The notes under the pieces are model-generated. The model saw nothing but the letters and a program-made list of their open reading frames with translations. It did not search any database and was not told the DNA's origin. The position numbers were made by a program, and so were the translations under genes. Shown piece by piece: positions 18,256-27,922 of a stretch of DNA of 64,000 bases. Source of the stretch: Muribaculaceae bacterium (GTDB lineage: Bacteria; Bacteroidota; Bacteroidia; Bacteroidales; Muribaculaceae); contig JAGATX010000029.1 of the NCBI GenBank assembly GCA_017621055.1, positions 1 to 64,000 on the forward strand. The letters are read 5' to 3'. Position 1 is the stretch's first letter; the number at the start of each line of letters is the position of its first letter.

Positions 18256-19277
18256 TTCTTTTTGTTTTTCTCTTCCAGATAAGCCTCGACGGTGAGACGC
18301 ACGCCCTCTTCAAGGGGAAAACGGCACGTGAAACCGAAATCGCGCTCGGCGTCGGCAACGCTGCACGTCCAGTTGCGCTGACGCATGATTTTGAATTTGT
18401 CGCGGTTCAGGGTGCTGGGCTTGAGGGTGAGCACACCCCATTTTTCGGCAATCACGGAAGCAAGGTACACCGTCCACATAGGCAGGCGCAGCGGCACCAC
18501 CATACGTCCTCCCAAAGCCTTGGCGACGATGGCGCGGAATTCTTTCTGGGAGTACGCCCTCGGCTCGCTGATGATGTATTTTTTGTGCACTGTATTTGGC
18601 GAGGCTATGGCGTCGAACATGGCGCACACAAGGTCTTCGACGTATATGAAGGTGAGCATCTGCCTGCGCAAGCCCACACCGAAATCGAAGTGGGAATCGA
18701 TGCTCTTTATCATCATCAGATAGTCCTTTTCATGAGGACCGTACACGCCCGTGGGACGGAAAATTATCCAGTTCAGCCATGTGCAGGTACCTAAGAAGGT
18801 CTCGGCCTTGATTTTGGAAAGGCCGTAGCGGGTGTTTGGCTCCGGCACGGTGTCGCTGTCGAGCGGCGTGTAGTTCTTCTCGTCGCCGGGGCCGAGGGCA
18901 CTCAGCGAACTCATGAACAGAAAGCGCTCCGGCAGGCAGTCTATTTCATGGATAGTCTCCACGAAATCACGCAGATATTCGTAGTTTATATGGTTGAAAT
19001 CGCGGAAGTTGGCGCATTTTGTGGCACCGAGATTATAGATAATGTAATCCCAGCGTCCCGACACCGGACGGGCACCCTCCAGAATGGTCTCCATGGCTTC
19101 GGGATCGTCGTAGTCGAGTTCCACGAAGTGCAGACGCTTGTCGGTGAGATAGCGGCGCGAGGTGGTGGCGCGCACGGCGGCATAGACATCGTAGCCGCGG
19201 CGAAGGCCCTCGGCAGCTATGAAACCGCCGATAAATCCGCCCGCACCTACTACCAGCAGTGTTTTTTTATCACTCAT
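18252..19277 (-). CDS. NAD-dependent epimerase/dehydratase family protein
   Basis: A 341-residue extended short-chain dehydrogenase. The Rossmann motif GAGGFIGGFIA lies at residues 11-21, a serine stretch LFMSSLSALG near 121-130, and the catalytic YGLSK near 151-155. It probably acts on a nucleotide sugar or a related metabolite, but no substrate-specific motif is recognised. It is the first gene of a three-gene run with its own promoter. The nearby upstream glycosyltransferase suggests, but does not prove, a link to glycan synthesis. Confidence 0.88.
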   Translation of the reverse strand: MSDKKTLLVVGAGGFIGGFIAAEGLRRGYDVYAAVRATTSRRYLTDKRLHFVELDYDDPEAMETILEGARPVSGRWDYIIYNLGATKCANFRDFNHINYEYLRDFVETIHEIDCLPERFLFMSSLSALGPGDEKNYTPLDSDTVPEPNTRYGLSKIKAETFLGTCTWLNWIIFRPTGVYGPHEKDYLMMIKSIDSHFDFGVGLRRQMLTFIYVEDLVCAMFDAIASPNTVHKKYIISEPRAYSQKEFRAIVAKALGGRMVVPLRLPMWTVYLASVIAEKWGVLTLKPSTLNRDKFKIMRQRNWTCSVADAERDFGFTCRFPLEEGVRLTVEAYLEEKNKKK

Positions 19278-19342
19278 AACTTGCTTTCATTGCTTACTTC
19301 AGGCACAACCGCACACGTCGTACAGCCATGCCCTTATACGCC

Positions 19343-19351
19343 GCAAAGTTA
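19343..19351 (-). promoter_or_regulatory. -7 element before the epimerase gene
   Basis: The minus strand reads TAACTTTGC, a very good -7 box, 66 nt before the ATG. A -33 TTTG at normal spacing is not obvious. Confidence 0.5.
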
Positions 19352-19372
19352 ATAAATTCTCAGCGTTAATAA

Positions 19373-19403
19373 TTGATTTCAGAACCAAAGTTTACTATAT
19401 TTG
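19373..19403 (+). promoter_or_regulatory. Possible antisense promoter under the glycosyltransferase 3' end
   Basis: TTG at 19373-19375 and TATATTTG at 19396-19403 with a 20-bp spacer match the Bacteroidota consensus on the plus strand. The only downstream gene is on the opposite strand, so this would make an antisense RNA. It may be chance in an AT-rich gap. Confidence 0.3.
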
Positions 19404-19417
19404 CAAAATCAGAGTGC

Positions 19418-20587
19418 TCAGAGCATGAAATCGAGAATGGCCTTATTGTACGAGGCCATGGTGGATTTTGCAAAGGCTTCGGCGCTGAAGCGGCGCACGT
19501 GTGCGCGGCCGCGCCGCGCCAGCTGGTCGTGGAAGATGGTATCGTCGATAATATGCTCTGCTGCAAGGGAGTAAGCGGCGACATCGTCGGAATTTATATA
19601 TACTGCGCCATCGCCGCCGGCCTCTTCCAGACATGAGCCCGTGCACGCTATCACGGGCGTGCCGGCCGTGAGCGACTCCACCACCGGCAGACCGAAGCCC
19701 TCGTAGCGCGAGGTGTAGGAACTCACCGCCGCCAGGCTGTAGAGCGCCGGCAGGTCGGCCAGCGGCACTCCTTCGAGACGAATTATTCTGTCGGCGACGG
19801 CTAATGCGGCGGCGCGACGCTCAATCTCGCCGAGGTATTGGCGGTTTGCGCCGCCGACAATCACAAGGCAGACCGTTTTGGGCAGCCGGGCGAGGGCCTC
19901 TACGGCCAACAGCTGGTTCTTGCGGGGCGACACCGTGCCTACCGAGAGAATGAATGTCTGTGGCAGCTTGTAGCGCTCGCGCACCTGCTGCCGTCTGACG
20001 GTGCTGATATCAAGGCTGAAAACGGGGTCGATGCCCTGATAGATTACGTCTATTTTCGCGGGGTCGATGTCGTAGTCCGCTATGATGTCGCGGCGCGTGC
20101 ACTCGCTTATGGCTATCACGCGCGTGGCGTTGCGAGCCGAGCGTCCGTACTTGAAGTCATAGATTTTGCGGTCGATGGCGTTATAGTCGGCCGGATAGCG
20201 GCGGTAGATGATATCGTGGATAGTCACCACGGCGGGGCATACGCCTTTGATTGTGAGAGGAAGTTCGTTGCTGAGGCCGTGGTACACCGCAACGTCGTCG
20301 GCTTTGAGTTGCGCGGGCAGATCGATGGTGCGCCATATTGCCCGTGTCAATCCGCAATTTATTGCAGGGTTGGATGTTATAAGCTCTATATTGTCGCGCC
20401 CCAGCAGAGGGCGCAGCCGGTCGTTTTCCTTGTTGCGGGGAGCATAGAGCCGGAAAGAGGTCGAGGGATATGCCGCCGACAGTATATTTACGGCGTAGCG
20501 GCTGTAGTTGCCCAGTCCCGTGTAGTTTTCGACTGCACGCTTGGCATCCATGCCTACTGTCATGGCATATGCTCTCTTTTTTGCCAT
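19418..20587 (-). CDS. Glycosyltransferase family 1/4 (GT-B fold)
   Basis: A 389-residue cytoplasmic or membrane-associated glycosyltransferase. The C-terminal nucleotide-sugar domain shows LSVGTVSPRKNQLLAVEAL near 214-232 and the donor-binding motif YEGFGLPVVESLTAGTPVIA near 296-315. Such enzymes transfer a sugar from a nucleotide donor to a glycan. The acceptor is unknown. It is the last gene of the long rimP-to-glycosyltransferase run, 13 nt after aroQ. Confidence 0.9.
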   Translation of the reverse strand: MAKKRAYAMTVGMDAKRAVENYTGLGNYSRYAVNILSAAYPSTSFRLYAPRNKENDRLRPLLGRDNIELITSNPAINCGLTRAIWRTIDLPAQLKADDVAVYHGLSNELPLTIKGVCPAVVTIHDIIYRRYPADYNAIDRKIYDFKYGRSARNATRVIAISECTRRDIIADYDIDPAKIDVIYQGIDPVFSLDISTVRRQQVRERYKLPQTFILSVGTVSPRKNQLLAVEALARLPKTVCLVIVGGANRQYLGEIERRAAALAVADRIIRLEGVPLADLPALYSLAAVSSYTSRYEGFGLPVVESLTAGTPVIACTGSCLEEAGGDGAVYINSDDVAAYSLAAEHIIDDTIFHDQLARRGRAHVRRFSAEAFAKSTMASYNKAILDFML

Positions 20588-20600
20588 TTATGAACTTTTC

Positions 20601-21032
20601 CTAAGAGATAAGGGCCTTTACGGCAAGAAAGTATGAAAGGGCACCGAAACCCGTTATGGTACCGGCGCAGTAAGGTGCAATGAGCGAGCGCTGGCGCACC
20701 TGCTCGCGTGCCGCCACGTTGCTCATGTGCACTTCCACAACGGGTTTGGCGATGGCCGCCACGGCGTCGGCGATGGCCACGGAGGTGTGGGTGTATGCCG
20801 CCGCGTTGAGAACAATGCCGGCAATGTCGGCCTCGTCGTCGGCCTGAAGGAGGCGGTGCACTATTTCGCCTTCGATGTCGCTCTGAAAATGATCGATGGC
20901 TATATCATCGGCGGCAAATGCCGTTTTTACGGCCGATATAAGACTGTCGAGGGTGGCGTCGCCGTAGATTTCGGGCTGTCGACGACCCAGATGCCCCATG
21001 TTGGGGCCGTTGACAATGAGAATGCGGCGCAT
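20601..21032 (-). CDS. aroQ: Type II 3-dehydroquinate dehydratase
   Basis: Converts 3-dehydroquinate to 3-dehydroshikimate, the third step of aromatic amino acid synthesis. The 143-residue length is typical for the dodecameric type II enzyme. Residues 8-24 (NGPNMGHLGRRQPEIYG) contain the catalytic Tyr23. NAAAYTHTSVAI and EVHMSN supply further active-site residues. The start overlaps the Mrp stop by 1 nt. Confidence 0.95.
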   Translation of the reverse strand: MRRILIVNGPNMGHLGRRQPEIYGDATLDSLISAVKTAFAADDIAIDHFQSDIEGEIVHRLLQADDEADIAGIVLNAAAYTHTSVAIADAVAAIAKPVVEVHMSNVAAREQVRQRSLIAPYCAGTITGFGALSYFLAVKALIS

Positions 21033-22141
21033 CAGTGGGTATGTACTTTTTCAGTGGGAGGCAACTGGCTGTTGCGGCGGTTCACGGCGTCGATAAGTTC
21101 GTGGGCAAGGTGGAAGAACGCCGCAGCGCTCATGGTAGGCTCCAGAACGATGGGCTTGCCGCTGTCGGCGTGTTCGCCCACGGCGGCGACCAGAGGTATG
21201 CGGGCAAGTACCGGAACCTTGAACTCGGCGGCGAGCTCGTCGACGGCGCCGTCGCGCCCGAAAAGGTAATATTTCTCATCGGGGTGCGCTTCGGGCGTAA
21301 ACCACGACATATTGTCGACCAGACCGAGCACGGGAACGTTGATTTTCGGGTCGCGGAACATTGCTATGCCCTTGCGAGCGTCGGCGAGGGCTACCTGCTG
21401 AGGCGTGGTGACAACCACGGTGCCCGTCAGCCCGAGAGTCTGCACAAGAGTGAGGTGTATGTCAGATGTTCCCGGCGGCATATCGATGAGGAAATAGTCG
21501 AGTTCACCCCAGTCGGCCTGCTCGATGAGTTGCTTGAGAGCGTTGGAGGCCATGGCGCCGCGCCATACCGCCGCGCTGGCCGGGTCGATGACAAAACCGA
21601 TGGAGAGCACCTTCACGCCATAGTTTTCGGCGGGGATTATAAGGTTTCGGCCGTCGACCTCGTGCATATACAGCTCGGTGTTTTCCAGTCCGAACATCTT
21701 GGGTACTGAGGGTCCGAAAATATCGGCGTCGAGCAGGCCTACCTTATATCCCTCGGCGGCGAGGGCCACCGCCAGGTTGGCGGCGACTGTGCTCTTGCCG
21801 ACGCCGCCTTTGCCGGAGCTGACGGCGATTATGTTCTTTACGCCGGGGAGCACGGGAGCCGGTGCCGTTTTCTGCGGTTCAGGCACTCGAGTGGCAGTAT
21901 TTATTGTCACGCGGGCGTTGGGAGCCTGCAGTTTTATGGCTGCCTCGGCGGTTTTCAGCAGCGAGGCCCGGAAGGGGTCGGTGGGTTTGTCGAACAGGAG
22001 GGTGAAGCTCACTTTGTCGCCGTCGATGCGGATATCGTCGGCGAGCATGCCTAAGGCGACGATATCCTTTCCGCTGCCGGGATAGCGGACGGAACGGAGG
22101 GCGTCGGTTATTAGTGCCGGATATAATTGAATCTGTGTCAT
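21032..22141 (-). CDS. Mrp/NBP35 family Fe-S cluster carrier ATPase
   Basis: A 369-residue P-loop ATPase that assembles and transfers Fe-S clusters to apo-proteins. The N-terminal MIP18/DUF59-like domain spans residues 1-95. The deviant Walker A SSGKGGVGKST is at 108-118, followed by LLDADIFGPSVPKMFG and IDMPPGTSDIHLT. It overlaps trmB by 4 nt. A sufE gene at 29.9 kb also concerns Fe-S assembly but belongs to a different transcript. Confidence 0.93.
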   Translation of the reverse strand: MTQIQLYPALITDALRSVRYPGSGKDIVALGMLADDIRIDGDKVSFTLLFDKPTDPFRASLLKTAEAAIKLQAPNARVTINTATRVPEPQKTAPAPVLPGVKNIIAVSSGKGGVGKSTVAANLAVALAAEGYKVGLLDADIFGPSVPKMFGLENTELYMHEVDGRNLIIPAENYGVKVLSIGFVIDPASAAVWRGAMASNALKQLIEQADWGELDYFLIDMPPGTSDIHLTLVQTLGLTGTVVVTTPQQVALADARKGIAMFRDPKINVPVLGLVDNMSWFTPEAHPDEKYYLFGRDGAVDELAAEFKVPVLARIPLVAAVGEHADSGKPIVLEPTMSAAAFFHLAHELIDAVNRRNSQLPPTEKVHTH

Positions 22142-22917
22142 TTTCTGTTGTTTTCGAGCATTGCGGGCATCTGTATGTATCCGCGGGAATAACTCCGGTA
22201 AGTATCATCGGCTATGCTGTCGGCATCCTCGGGTTCTTCCAGGACGCCGTCGCCCAGCCGGTAGCGGAGATATTTGATGGTCAGACCGCGTGCCAGCCAC
22301 TGGCGCTCGTAGTGCGTGAGGATGTTGCGGAGGCTGTCGGCCATGGCGGTGCTGCCGGCACCGTGAAGGTCATCGGTATCGGCTTCTATGGTCAGGCCGT
22401 TGCTTTGCGCCATCATCCGGGTATAAGCATAGAGGAAGGGGCTGTCGGTCTTGAGGTTGACGGTGGCGTCGGCGCCGGCGATGCTTCGGTATAGTGCTGT
22501 GAGACGTGTGCCGGTGAGCCGCTTGTTCACCTTGCGCATCTGCGGGTCAGGGAAGGTTATCCATATTTCCGACACCTCGCCCGGAGCAAAGAAGCGGTCG
22601 AGCAGTTCTATGGACGTGCGCAGAAAGGCCGCGTTGCCTATGCCGGTGTCGTGGGCTTCGGTGGCGCCGGTGTACATGCGCGCGCCCTTGATGTCCACGC
22701 CGACAAAGTTGCGGTCGGGCATCAGGCGCGCCATGCCGACGGTGTACTCGCCTTTTCCGCATCCAAGCTCCAGAACTATGGGGTTGGTGTTGCCGAAAAA
22801 CTCGTGCCAGCGGCCGCGGTAGGGAAACCCTTCGTCGCGCAGCCGCCCGTAAGGATACTGAAGCACGTTGGGGAGTTCTTCCATACGTGCGAATTTGGCG
22901 AGTTTGTTTTTGCCCAT
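22138..22917 (-). CDS. trmB: tRNA (guanine-N7-)-methyltransferase
   Basis: Methylates N7 of G46 in the variable loop of tRNAs. The 259-residue protein shows the SAM site VLELGCGKGEYTVGMA near residues 51-66, VGVDIKGAR and the family-specific EIWITFPDPQ. It is slightly longer than E. coli TrmB. Its start overlaps the LRR protein stop by 1 nt and its stop overlaps mrp. Confidence 0.94.
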   Translation of the reverse strand: MGKNKLAKFARMEELPNVLQYPYGRLRDEGFPYRGRWHEFFGNTNPIVLELGCGKGEYTVGMARLMPDRNFVGVDIKGARMYTGATEAHDTGIGNAAFLRTSIELLDRFFAPGEVSEIWITFPDPQMRKVNKRLTGTRLTALYRSIAGADATVNLKTDSPFLYAYTRMMAQSNGLTIEADTDDLHGAGSTAMADSLRNILTHYERQWLARGLTIKYLRYRLGDGVLEEPEDADSIADDTYRSYSRGYIQMPAMLENNRK

Positions 22918-24392
22918 CAGCGCAGCAGCTTGAGGGTTGCAGCGGTGTTGTCGGCCAGCACGCAGTGCACAATCAGAGCGGGTGCGCTGACAGCCGACAG
23001 ATCGATTGATGCTGCGGTGCCGTCGACGGTGCGCGCCGCAAGGATTGCGCCGTCGATGTCGTAGACAGTCACCGTGGATATATCCTTATCGGAACTTTCA
23101 ATATAAAGGATGTTGTCGGCGATACGGCCACGCAGCCCTGTGGTTATGGTGATTGCCGGATTTGCCGTCGACATTCCCTGAATGTTGAAGTTCTGCCACT
23201 GGTCGGCGGTGCGGAAGGCGTCGGTCATATCCGGATTCACGCTCAGCTCCACATGTGGCTGGTCCACACCCTGCCATACGTCGTTGCCCAGGGCGGGCAC
23301 GTCTGTGAGCATCGAGCCGTCGATGAGCGTAAGTTCCGTCATGTTCTCCATGGCGCCGTTGCCCAGGCTGGTGAGCGTCGACGGCAGAGCGACGCTTTCG
23401 GCGCGGCTGCCGCTGTATGCGTAGTCGCCTACTGCCGTTGTCGATGGCGGCAGCATGCCCGTGTCGTCGGCAATGCCCGACGAGGCAAAGGCATAGTCGG
23501 GAACGATGGTGACGTCGCCGCCCATGTCGATGGTCCGGAGGGAGCGGCAGCCCATGAATGCACCCTCGCCGAAAGCCGGCGACGAGCCGAAGGTAGCCTC
23601 GGCAAGGTCAGCGCAGTCGGCAAAGGCATGGGCGCCGACGCTGCGCAGCGTCCGGTTGGCGGCGAGGTCGGCGTACTGCAGGCCGCTGCCGGTAAAGGCG
23701 CGGTCGCCGATAGTGGCGAGCGAGGTGCCGAAGTTGAATACCTGCAGTGAGGTGCACCCGGCGAAAGCGCCGGCGCCGATGGCCGTGAGGGCATCGCTGC
23801 CGGCAATGGTCGACAGCGCCGTGCAGCCGGCGAAGCTGTGCGCGCCGGCGTTGGTGGTGCCGCGCAGCGCGACGGTGCGCAGGGCCGAGCATTCGGCAAA
23901 AGTATAGTCGCCGGTGCCGGCGGTGTAGAGAGTCACCGACTGCAGGGCGGGGCAGCCGGCGAAGGCACCTTGACCGAAGGTAACGCTCTGCGGTACTGTC
24001 AGCGTGGTGAGTTTCGTGCCGGAAAAGCACATGTCGCCGAGAGTCACAGGCGTGGCGGGCAGCGTAAGCGCGGTGAGAGGAGCGCCGGCGAGAGCACCCG
24101 TGGGGATGGTAGCGGCCGCGTATCGGCTGTTTCCACGCAGGGGTGCACCCACATAGGCTGCCACTGTCACCTCCGAGAGATCGAGGGTGCGCAGTGCCGG
24201 CATGTTGTCGTCGATGAAGAAGAGATCGGAGGCATCGACACTGCCGTTGAGCCGCAGGGTGGCGGTGGTGGCGGCGGCATCGCCCAGACGCGCGGCCAGC
24301 GTGCCCGGCGTGCAGGCTATGTCGGTGGCGAAGGTCACGGCGACGGTCATCAGAGCTACCACGGCGGCAGCTAATCGGTATTCTATATTCAT
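22917..24392 (-). CDS. Secreted BspA-like leucine-rich repeat protein with T9SS-type tail
   Basis: A 491-residue protein with a signal peptide (residues 1-22). Ten or more LRR_5-type repeats run from about 60 to 380 (pattern AFAGCTSLQVFNFG, AFTGSGLQYADL, AFMGCRSLRTIDMG), as in BspA surface proteins that bind host or matrix components. The C-terminal 80 residues (VTVYDIDGAIL ... LIVHCVLADNTAATLKLLR) look like a type IX secretion sorting domain. I chose the ATG at 24392, which overlaps folK as ATGA and gives a proper signal peptide. It is odd inside a run of housekeeping genes. Confidence 0.88.
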   Translation of the reverse strand: MNIEYRLAAAVVALMTVAVTFATDIACTPGTLAARLGDAAATTATLRLNGSVDASDLFFIDDNMPALRTLDLSEVTVAAYVGAPLRGNSRYAAATIPTGALAGAPLTALTLPATPVTLGDMCFSGTKLTTLTVPQSVTFGQGAFAGCPALQSVTLYTAGTGDYTFAECSALRTVALRGTTNAGAHSFAGCTALSTIAGSDALTAIGAGAFAGCTSLQVFNFGTSLATIGDRAFTGSGLQYADLAANRTLRSVGAHAFADCADLAEATFGSSPAFGEGAFMGCRSLRTIDMGGDVTIVPDYAFASSGIADDTGMLPPSTTAVGDYAYSGSRAESVALPSTLTSLGNGAMENMTELTLIDGSMLTDVPALGNDVWQGVDQPHVELSVNPDMTDAFRTADQWQNFNIQGMSTANPAITITTGLRGRIADNILYIESSDKDISTVTVYDIDGAILAARTVDGTAASIDLSAVSAPALIVHCVLADNTAATLKLLR

Positions 24393-24916
24393 TTCGAGAG
24401 AGTATCGGTGTTTTTTTTGAGGTTTTCGAGCATCTGCGCGGGTGTGAGGCCCAGCAGAGGATGACGCCACCCGGGCATGAGTTTGGTCATGGGCACCAGG
24501 ACGAAAGCGCGGTGATCCATAGACGGATGCGGTATTTTCAAGTCCGGAAAATCCACCGCCAGATCGTCGACGGCAATGATATCGATATCGATTTCACGGT
24601 CGCGATAGGAGCCGTCGGCGTTGCGGTGCGGCATGTTGGAGAGACGCCCCTCGATGGCACGCAGACTGTCGAGGAGGAGGTGAAGCTCGTCGTCAGTCCA
24701 CGGGTGTGTCTTGTCGATTGTCACCAGCGCACCCACATTCACAAACGGATTGGGGCTGTCGAAGCCCTCGGGCATGCTGGTGTACGGCTCGGCGATGCGT
24801 ATATTGCCGTTGTAGCGGCCATATAGGTCGGCAAGGGCCGAGGTGGCCTTGCCGATCATGGCGTGCCGGTCGCCGCTGTTCGAGCCCAGACTCAGATAGA
24901 TACAGGATGTAAACAT
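24389..24916 (-). CDS. folK: 2-amino-4-hydroxy-6-hydroxymethyldihydropteridine pyrophosphokinase
   Basis: Transfers pyrophosphate from ATP to 6-hydroxymethyl-7,8-dihydropterin in folate synthesis. The 175-residue protein has YLSLGSNSGDR at the N-terminus, the FVNVGALV strand and REIDIDIIAVDD (Asp residues bind Mg-ATP), then IPHPSMDHRAFVLVPM. It follows infB by 41 nt and is probably in the same transcript. Confidence 0.95.
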   Translation of the reverse strand: MFTSCIYLSLGSNSGDRHAMIGKATSALADLYGRYNGNIRIAEPYTSMPEGFDSPNPFVNVGALVTIDKTHPWTDDELHLLLDSLRAIEGRLSNMPHRNADGSYRDREIDIDIIAVDDLAVDFPDLKIPHPSMDHRAFVLVPMTKLMPGWRHPLLGLTPAQMLENLKKNTDTLSK

Positions 24917-24957
24917 TGCAGTGGGAGAGATTTAGTCTATAAGAGAATTAGTCTACA

Positions 24958-27864
24958 TTAGTCTATCGACGTACGTGCCACTTCCTTTTCCTCGAAGCCC
25001 TCGATGAGGTCGCCGATCTTGAGGTCGTTGTACCCTGAAATCGACAGACCGCATTCAAATCCGGAGAGAACCTCCTTGGCATCGTCCTTGAAGCGTTTGA
25101 GGCTGCCGAGGTCGCCGGTATAACGCACTATGCCGTCGCGGATGAGGCGCACCTTGCAGTTGCGTTTGATTTTGCCTTCGCGGACAATGGCGCCGGCGAT
25201 GGTGCCGACCTTCGATACGTGGAAGGTTTCCAGAATTTCGGCGGTGCCGATGATTTCCTCCTTGATTTCGGGGGCGAGCATGCCGGCCATGGCGTCCTTC
25301 ACTTCCTCGATAGCCTGATAGATTACCGAGTAGAGGCGGATTTCCACACCGTCGCGCTCGGCGGCTCGGCGGGCGGCGACGCTGGGGCGAACCTGGAAGC
25401 CTATGATCACGGCATCCGAGGCGGCGGCAAGGGTGACATCGCTCTCGGAAATCTCGCCCACGGCCTTGTGAAGTACGTTGACCTGCACTTCGTCGGTCGA
25501 GAGTTTGATGAGCGAGTCGGAGAGGGCTTCGATGGAGCCGTCGACGTCGCCTTTCACTATGATGTTGAGCTCCTTGAAGTTGCCGATGGCTCGACGGCGC
25601 GCTATATCGTCGAGGGTGAGGATCTTGGTGGTACGCAGACCCTGCTCGCGCGCCAGCTGTTCGCGTTTGTTGGCGATTTCGCGGGCTTCCTGTTCGGTTT
25701 CGAGAACGTTGAAGATATCGCCGGCGGTGGGAGCGCCGTTGAGGCCCAGAATGAGCGCCGGTGTGGCGGGGCCGGCCTCCTGTATGCGCTGGTTGCGCTC
25801 GTTGAACATGGCCTTGACCTTGCCGAAGTGGTTGCCGGCCAGAACGACGTCGCCGATGCGGAGGGTGCCGTTCTGCACCAGCACGTTGGCAACGTAACCG
25901 CGGCCCTTGTCGAGCGACGATTCAATGATTGTGCCGGTGGCCCGGCGGTGCGGGTTGGCCTTGAGGTCCAGCATCTCGGCTTCGAGAAGTACTTTCTCCA
26001 TGAGTTCGTCCACACCGATGCCTTTCTTTGCGGAAATGTCCTGGCTCTGGTACTTGCCGCCCCATTCCTCCACCAGATAGTTCATGGCGGCGAGTTCTTC
26101 CTTGATTTTTTCAGGATTAGCGTGGGGCTTGTCGATTTTATTGATGGCAAAGACAATGGGCACGCCGGCTGCCGAGGCGTGGTTGATGGCCTCGACGGTC
26201 TGCGGCATCACGGAGTCGTCGGCAGCGACGATGATGATACAGATGTCGGTCACCTTGGCACCACGGGCACGCATGGCCGTGAAAGCCTCGTGGCCCGGGG
26301 TATCCAGGAAGGTGATGTTGCGGCCGTCGGCCAGGCGCACGCTGTAGGAGCCTATGTGCTGGGTGATGCCGCCGGCTTCGCCCGCAATGACGTTGGCATT
26401 GCGTATATAGTCGAGCAGCGAGGTTTTGCCGTGGTCCACGTGGCCCATGACGGTGACTACGGGCGGACGGGCCACAAGGTCTTCCTCGTTGTCCTCCTCC
26501 TGATGTATTGCTTCGGCAACTTCGGCCGACACATATTCGGTCTGGAAGCCGAATTCATCGGCAACTATATTGATAGTCTCGGCGTCGAGGCGCTGGTTGA
26601 TGGATACCATCACGCCAAGGTTCATACACGTTGCTATGACGTTGTTCACGGGCACGTCCATCATGGCGGCAAGTTCGTTGGCCGATACAAACTCCGTGAT
26701 TTTCAGAATTTTGCTTTCGGCATCATGCTCGCGCTGCAGTTCGCGCTCGCGGTTGGCGTTTGCCTCGCGTTTTTCCTTGCGCCATTTTGCGCCGGCCTTG
26801 GCTTTTTTGTCCTTCGAGGTGAGGCGGGCCAGGGTTTCCTTCACCTGACGCTGAACGTCCTCCTCGTTGACCTCGGCCACTGGTGCCGGGCGGTTGTTCT
26901 TTGGCTTCTGGGGCTTTTGTTGCTGCTGGCGCTGGCCGTTGTTTGCGGCGCCGCGCTCGTCGCGGCGGTTGCGGTTGTTGCCCTCGTTGCCGGTGGTCTG
27001 ACGGCCCACTTTCTCGACATCCACTTTCTCTTTGCCGGAAATGCGGCGACGTTTCTTCTTGTCGCCGTCGGCAGCGCCGGCACGCGGGGCGCGACGATCG
27101 TCTTTGCTCTTCTTTTTGGGGCGTGTGGCGTCGTTGATGGCGTCGAGGTCGATGGTGCCTATGATCTTGAGTGCTGGAGCGGGCTGCTTGCGTTCAAGGG
27201 TGAATATTTCGGGCTCCTTGTCGGTCTCCTTGGGCGCTTCGGCCGGCTGCTGAGGAGCAGCGACAGCGGCAGGCCCGGTTTTGGGCGTCTCGGGTTTGGG
27301 GGCCTCGGGTTTGGGGGCCTCAGGTTTAGGAGCTTCGGCTTTGGAAGCTTCGGGTTTCGGAGCTTCGGGTTTCGGAGCTTCGGGTTTCGGAGTTTCGGGT
27401 TTCGGAGCTTCGGGTTTCGGAGCCTCGGGTTTCGGAGTTGCGGGTTTGGGGGTCTCGGGCTTGGGGGTCTGAGGTTTGGGAGGCTCGGGCTTGGGGGTCT
27501 GAGGTTTGGGAGGCTCGGGCTTGCGTACGGGGTTGCCCTTGGCATCGAGGTCTATGTGGCCGAGGATGCGCACACCCGTGTGTGCGGGTGCGGCAGGTGC
27601 GGGAGCAGGTGCCGGCGCCGGTGCAGGTGCCTTTTCGGCTGTGCGCACACGGTTTTCCTTGCGTTCCGACGACATTTCGGCTGAACGCTTTTTAAGGGAC
27701 GCATCGCTCTTGAATGCCGACATCAGCATATCGACAACATCCTCCTCCAGTCTGGTGTTCGGATTTTCGTCGACGTCGATATCGCGCTTGCGCAGAAAGT
27801 CTATGACGGTCGGCAGCGACACGTTGAGATCCTTTGCGACTTTACTGATTTTTGTTTTGGGCAT
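24958..27864 (-). CDS. infB: Translation initiation factor IF-2
   Basis: A GTPase that delivers fMet-tRNA to the 30S subunit. The 968-residue protein has an N-terminal IF2N domain (1-55), then a low-complexity region with an Ala-Pro tract (79-92) and many PKPEAP-type repeats (115-195). A basic coiled region follows, with a second IF2N domain. The G domain has GHVDHGKT near 471-478, DTPGHE and NKID. Domains II to IV follow, ending in [18 protein letters not shown]. The very long Pro-rich linker is an enlarged version of a feature common in Bacteroidota IF-2. It sits 58 nt after nusA. Confidence 0.97.
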   Translation of the reverse strand: MPKTKISKVAKDLNVSLPTVIDFLRKRDIDVDENPNTRLEEDVVDMLMSAFKSDASLKKRSAEMSSERKENRVRTAEKAPAPAPAPAPAPAAPAHTGVRILGHIDLDAKGNPVRKPEPPKPQTPKPEPPKPQTPKPETPKPATPKPEAPKPEAPKPETPKPEAPKPEAPKPEASKAEAPKPEAPKPEAPKPETPKTGPAAVAAPQQPAEAPKETDKEPEIFTLERKQPAPALKIIGTIDLDAINDATRPKKKSKDDRRAPRAGAADGDKKKRRRISGKEKVDVEKVGRQTTGNEGNNRNRRDERGAANNGQRQQQQKPQKPKNNRPAPVAEVNEEDVQRQVKETLARLTSKDKKAKAGAKWRKEKREANANRERELQREHDAESKILKITEFVSANELAAMMDVPVNNVIATCMNLGVMVSINQRLDAETINIVADEFGFQTEYVSAEVAEAIHQEEDNEEDLVARPPVVTVMGHVDHGKTSLLDYIRNANVIAGEAGGITQHIGSYSVRLADGRNITFLDTPGHEAFTAMRARGAKVTDICIIIVAADDSVMPQTVEAINHASAAGVPIVFAINKIDKPHANPEKIKEELAAMNYLVEEWGGKYQSQDISAKKGIGVDELMEKVLLEAEMLDLKANPHRRATGTIIESSLDKGRGYVANVLVQNGTLRIGDVVLAGNHFGKVKAMFNERNQRIQEAGPATPALILGLNGAPTAGDIFNVLETEQEAREIANKREQLAREQGLRTTKILTLDDIARRRAIGNFKELNIIVKGDVDGSIEALSDSLIKLSTDEVQVNVLHKAVGEISESDVTLAAASDAVIIGFQVRPSVAARRAAERDGVEIRLYSVIYQAIEEVKDAMAGMLAPEIKEEIIGTAEILETFHVSKVGTIAGAIVREGKIKRNCKVRLIRDGIVRYTGDLGSLKRFKDDAKEVLSGFECGLSISGYNDLKIGDLIEGFEEKEVARTSID
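27280..27522 (-). repeat. Tandem 15/18-nt repeats encoding PKPEAP in infB
   Basis: About 81 codons encode consecutive variants of PKPEAP, PKPETP and [10 protein letters not shown]. At DNA level the GAAGCTCCGAAACCC-type unit is repeated almost exactly in the middle (27340-27440). This is a coding microsatellite-like array, prone to length change by slippage. Confidence 0.85.
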
Positions 27865-27922
27865 ATATTATTGTGGAATATTCGCGGTTAAGGTTGAGAA
27901 AAAAGACGTTGCGCGGCGTGGT

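Noticed and set aside
27280-27522. Regular short repeats that could look like a CRISPR array
   Set aside because: Units are contiguous without spacers and are in frame with infB.
25219-27684. An 821-codon open frame on the plus strand opposite infB
   Set aside because: It is the mirror frame of a strongly biased, repeat-rich gene. It has no promoter, and infB is unmistakable on the other strand.
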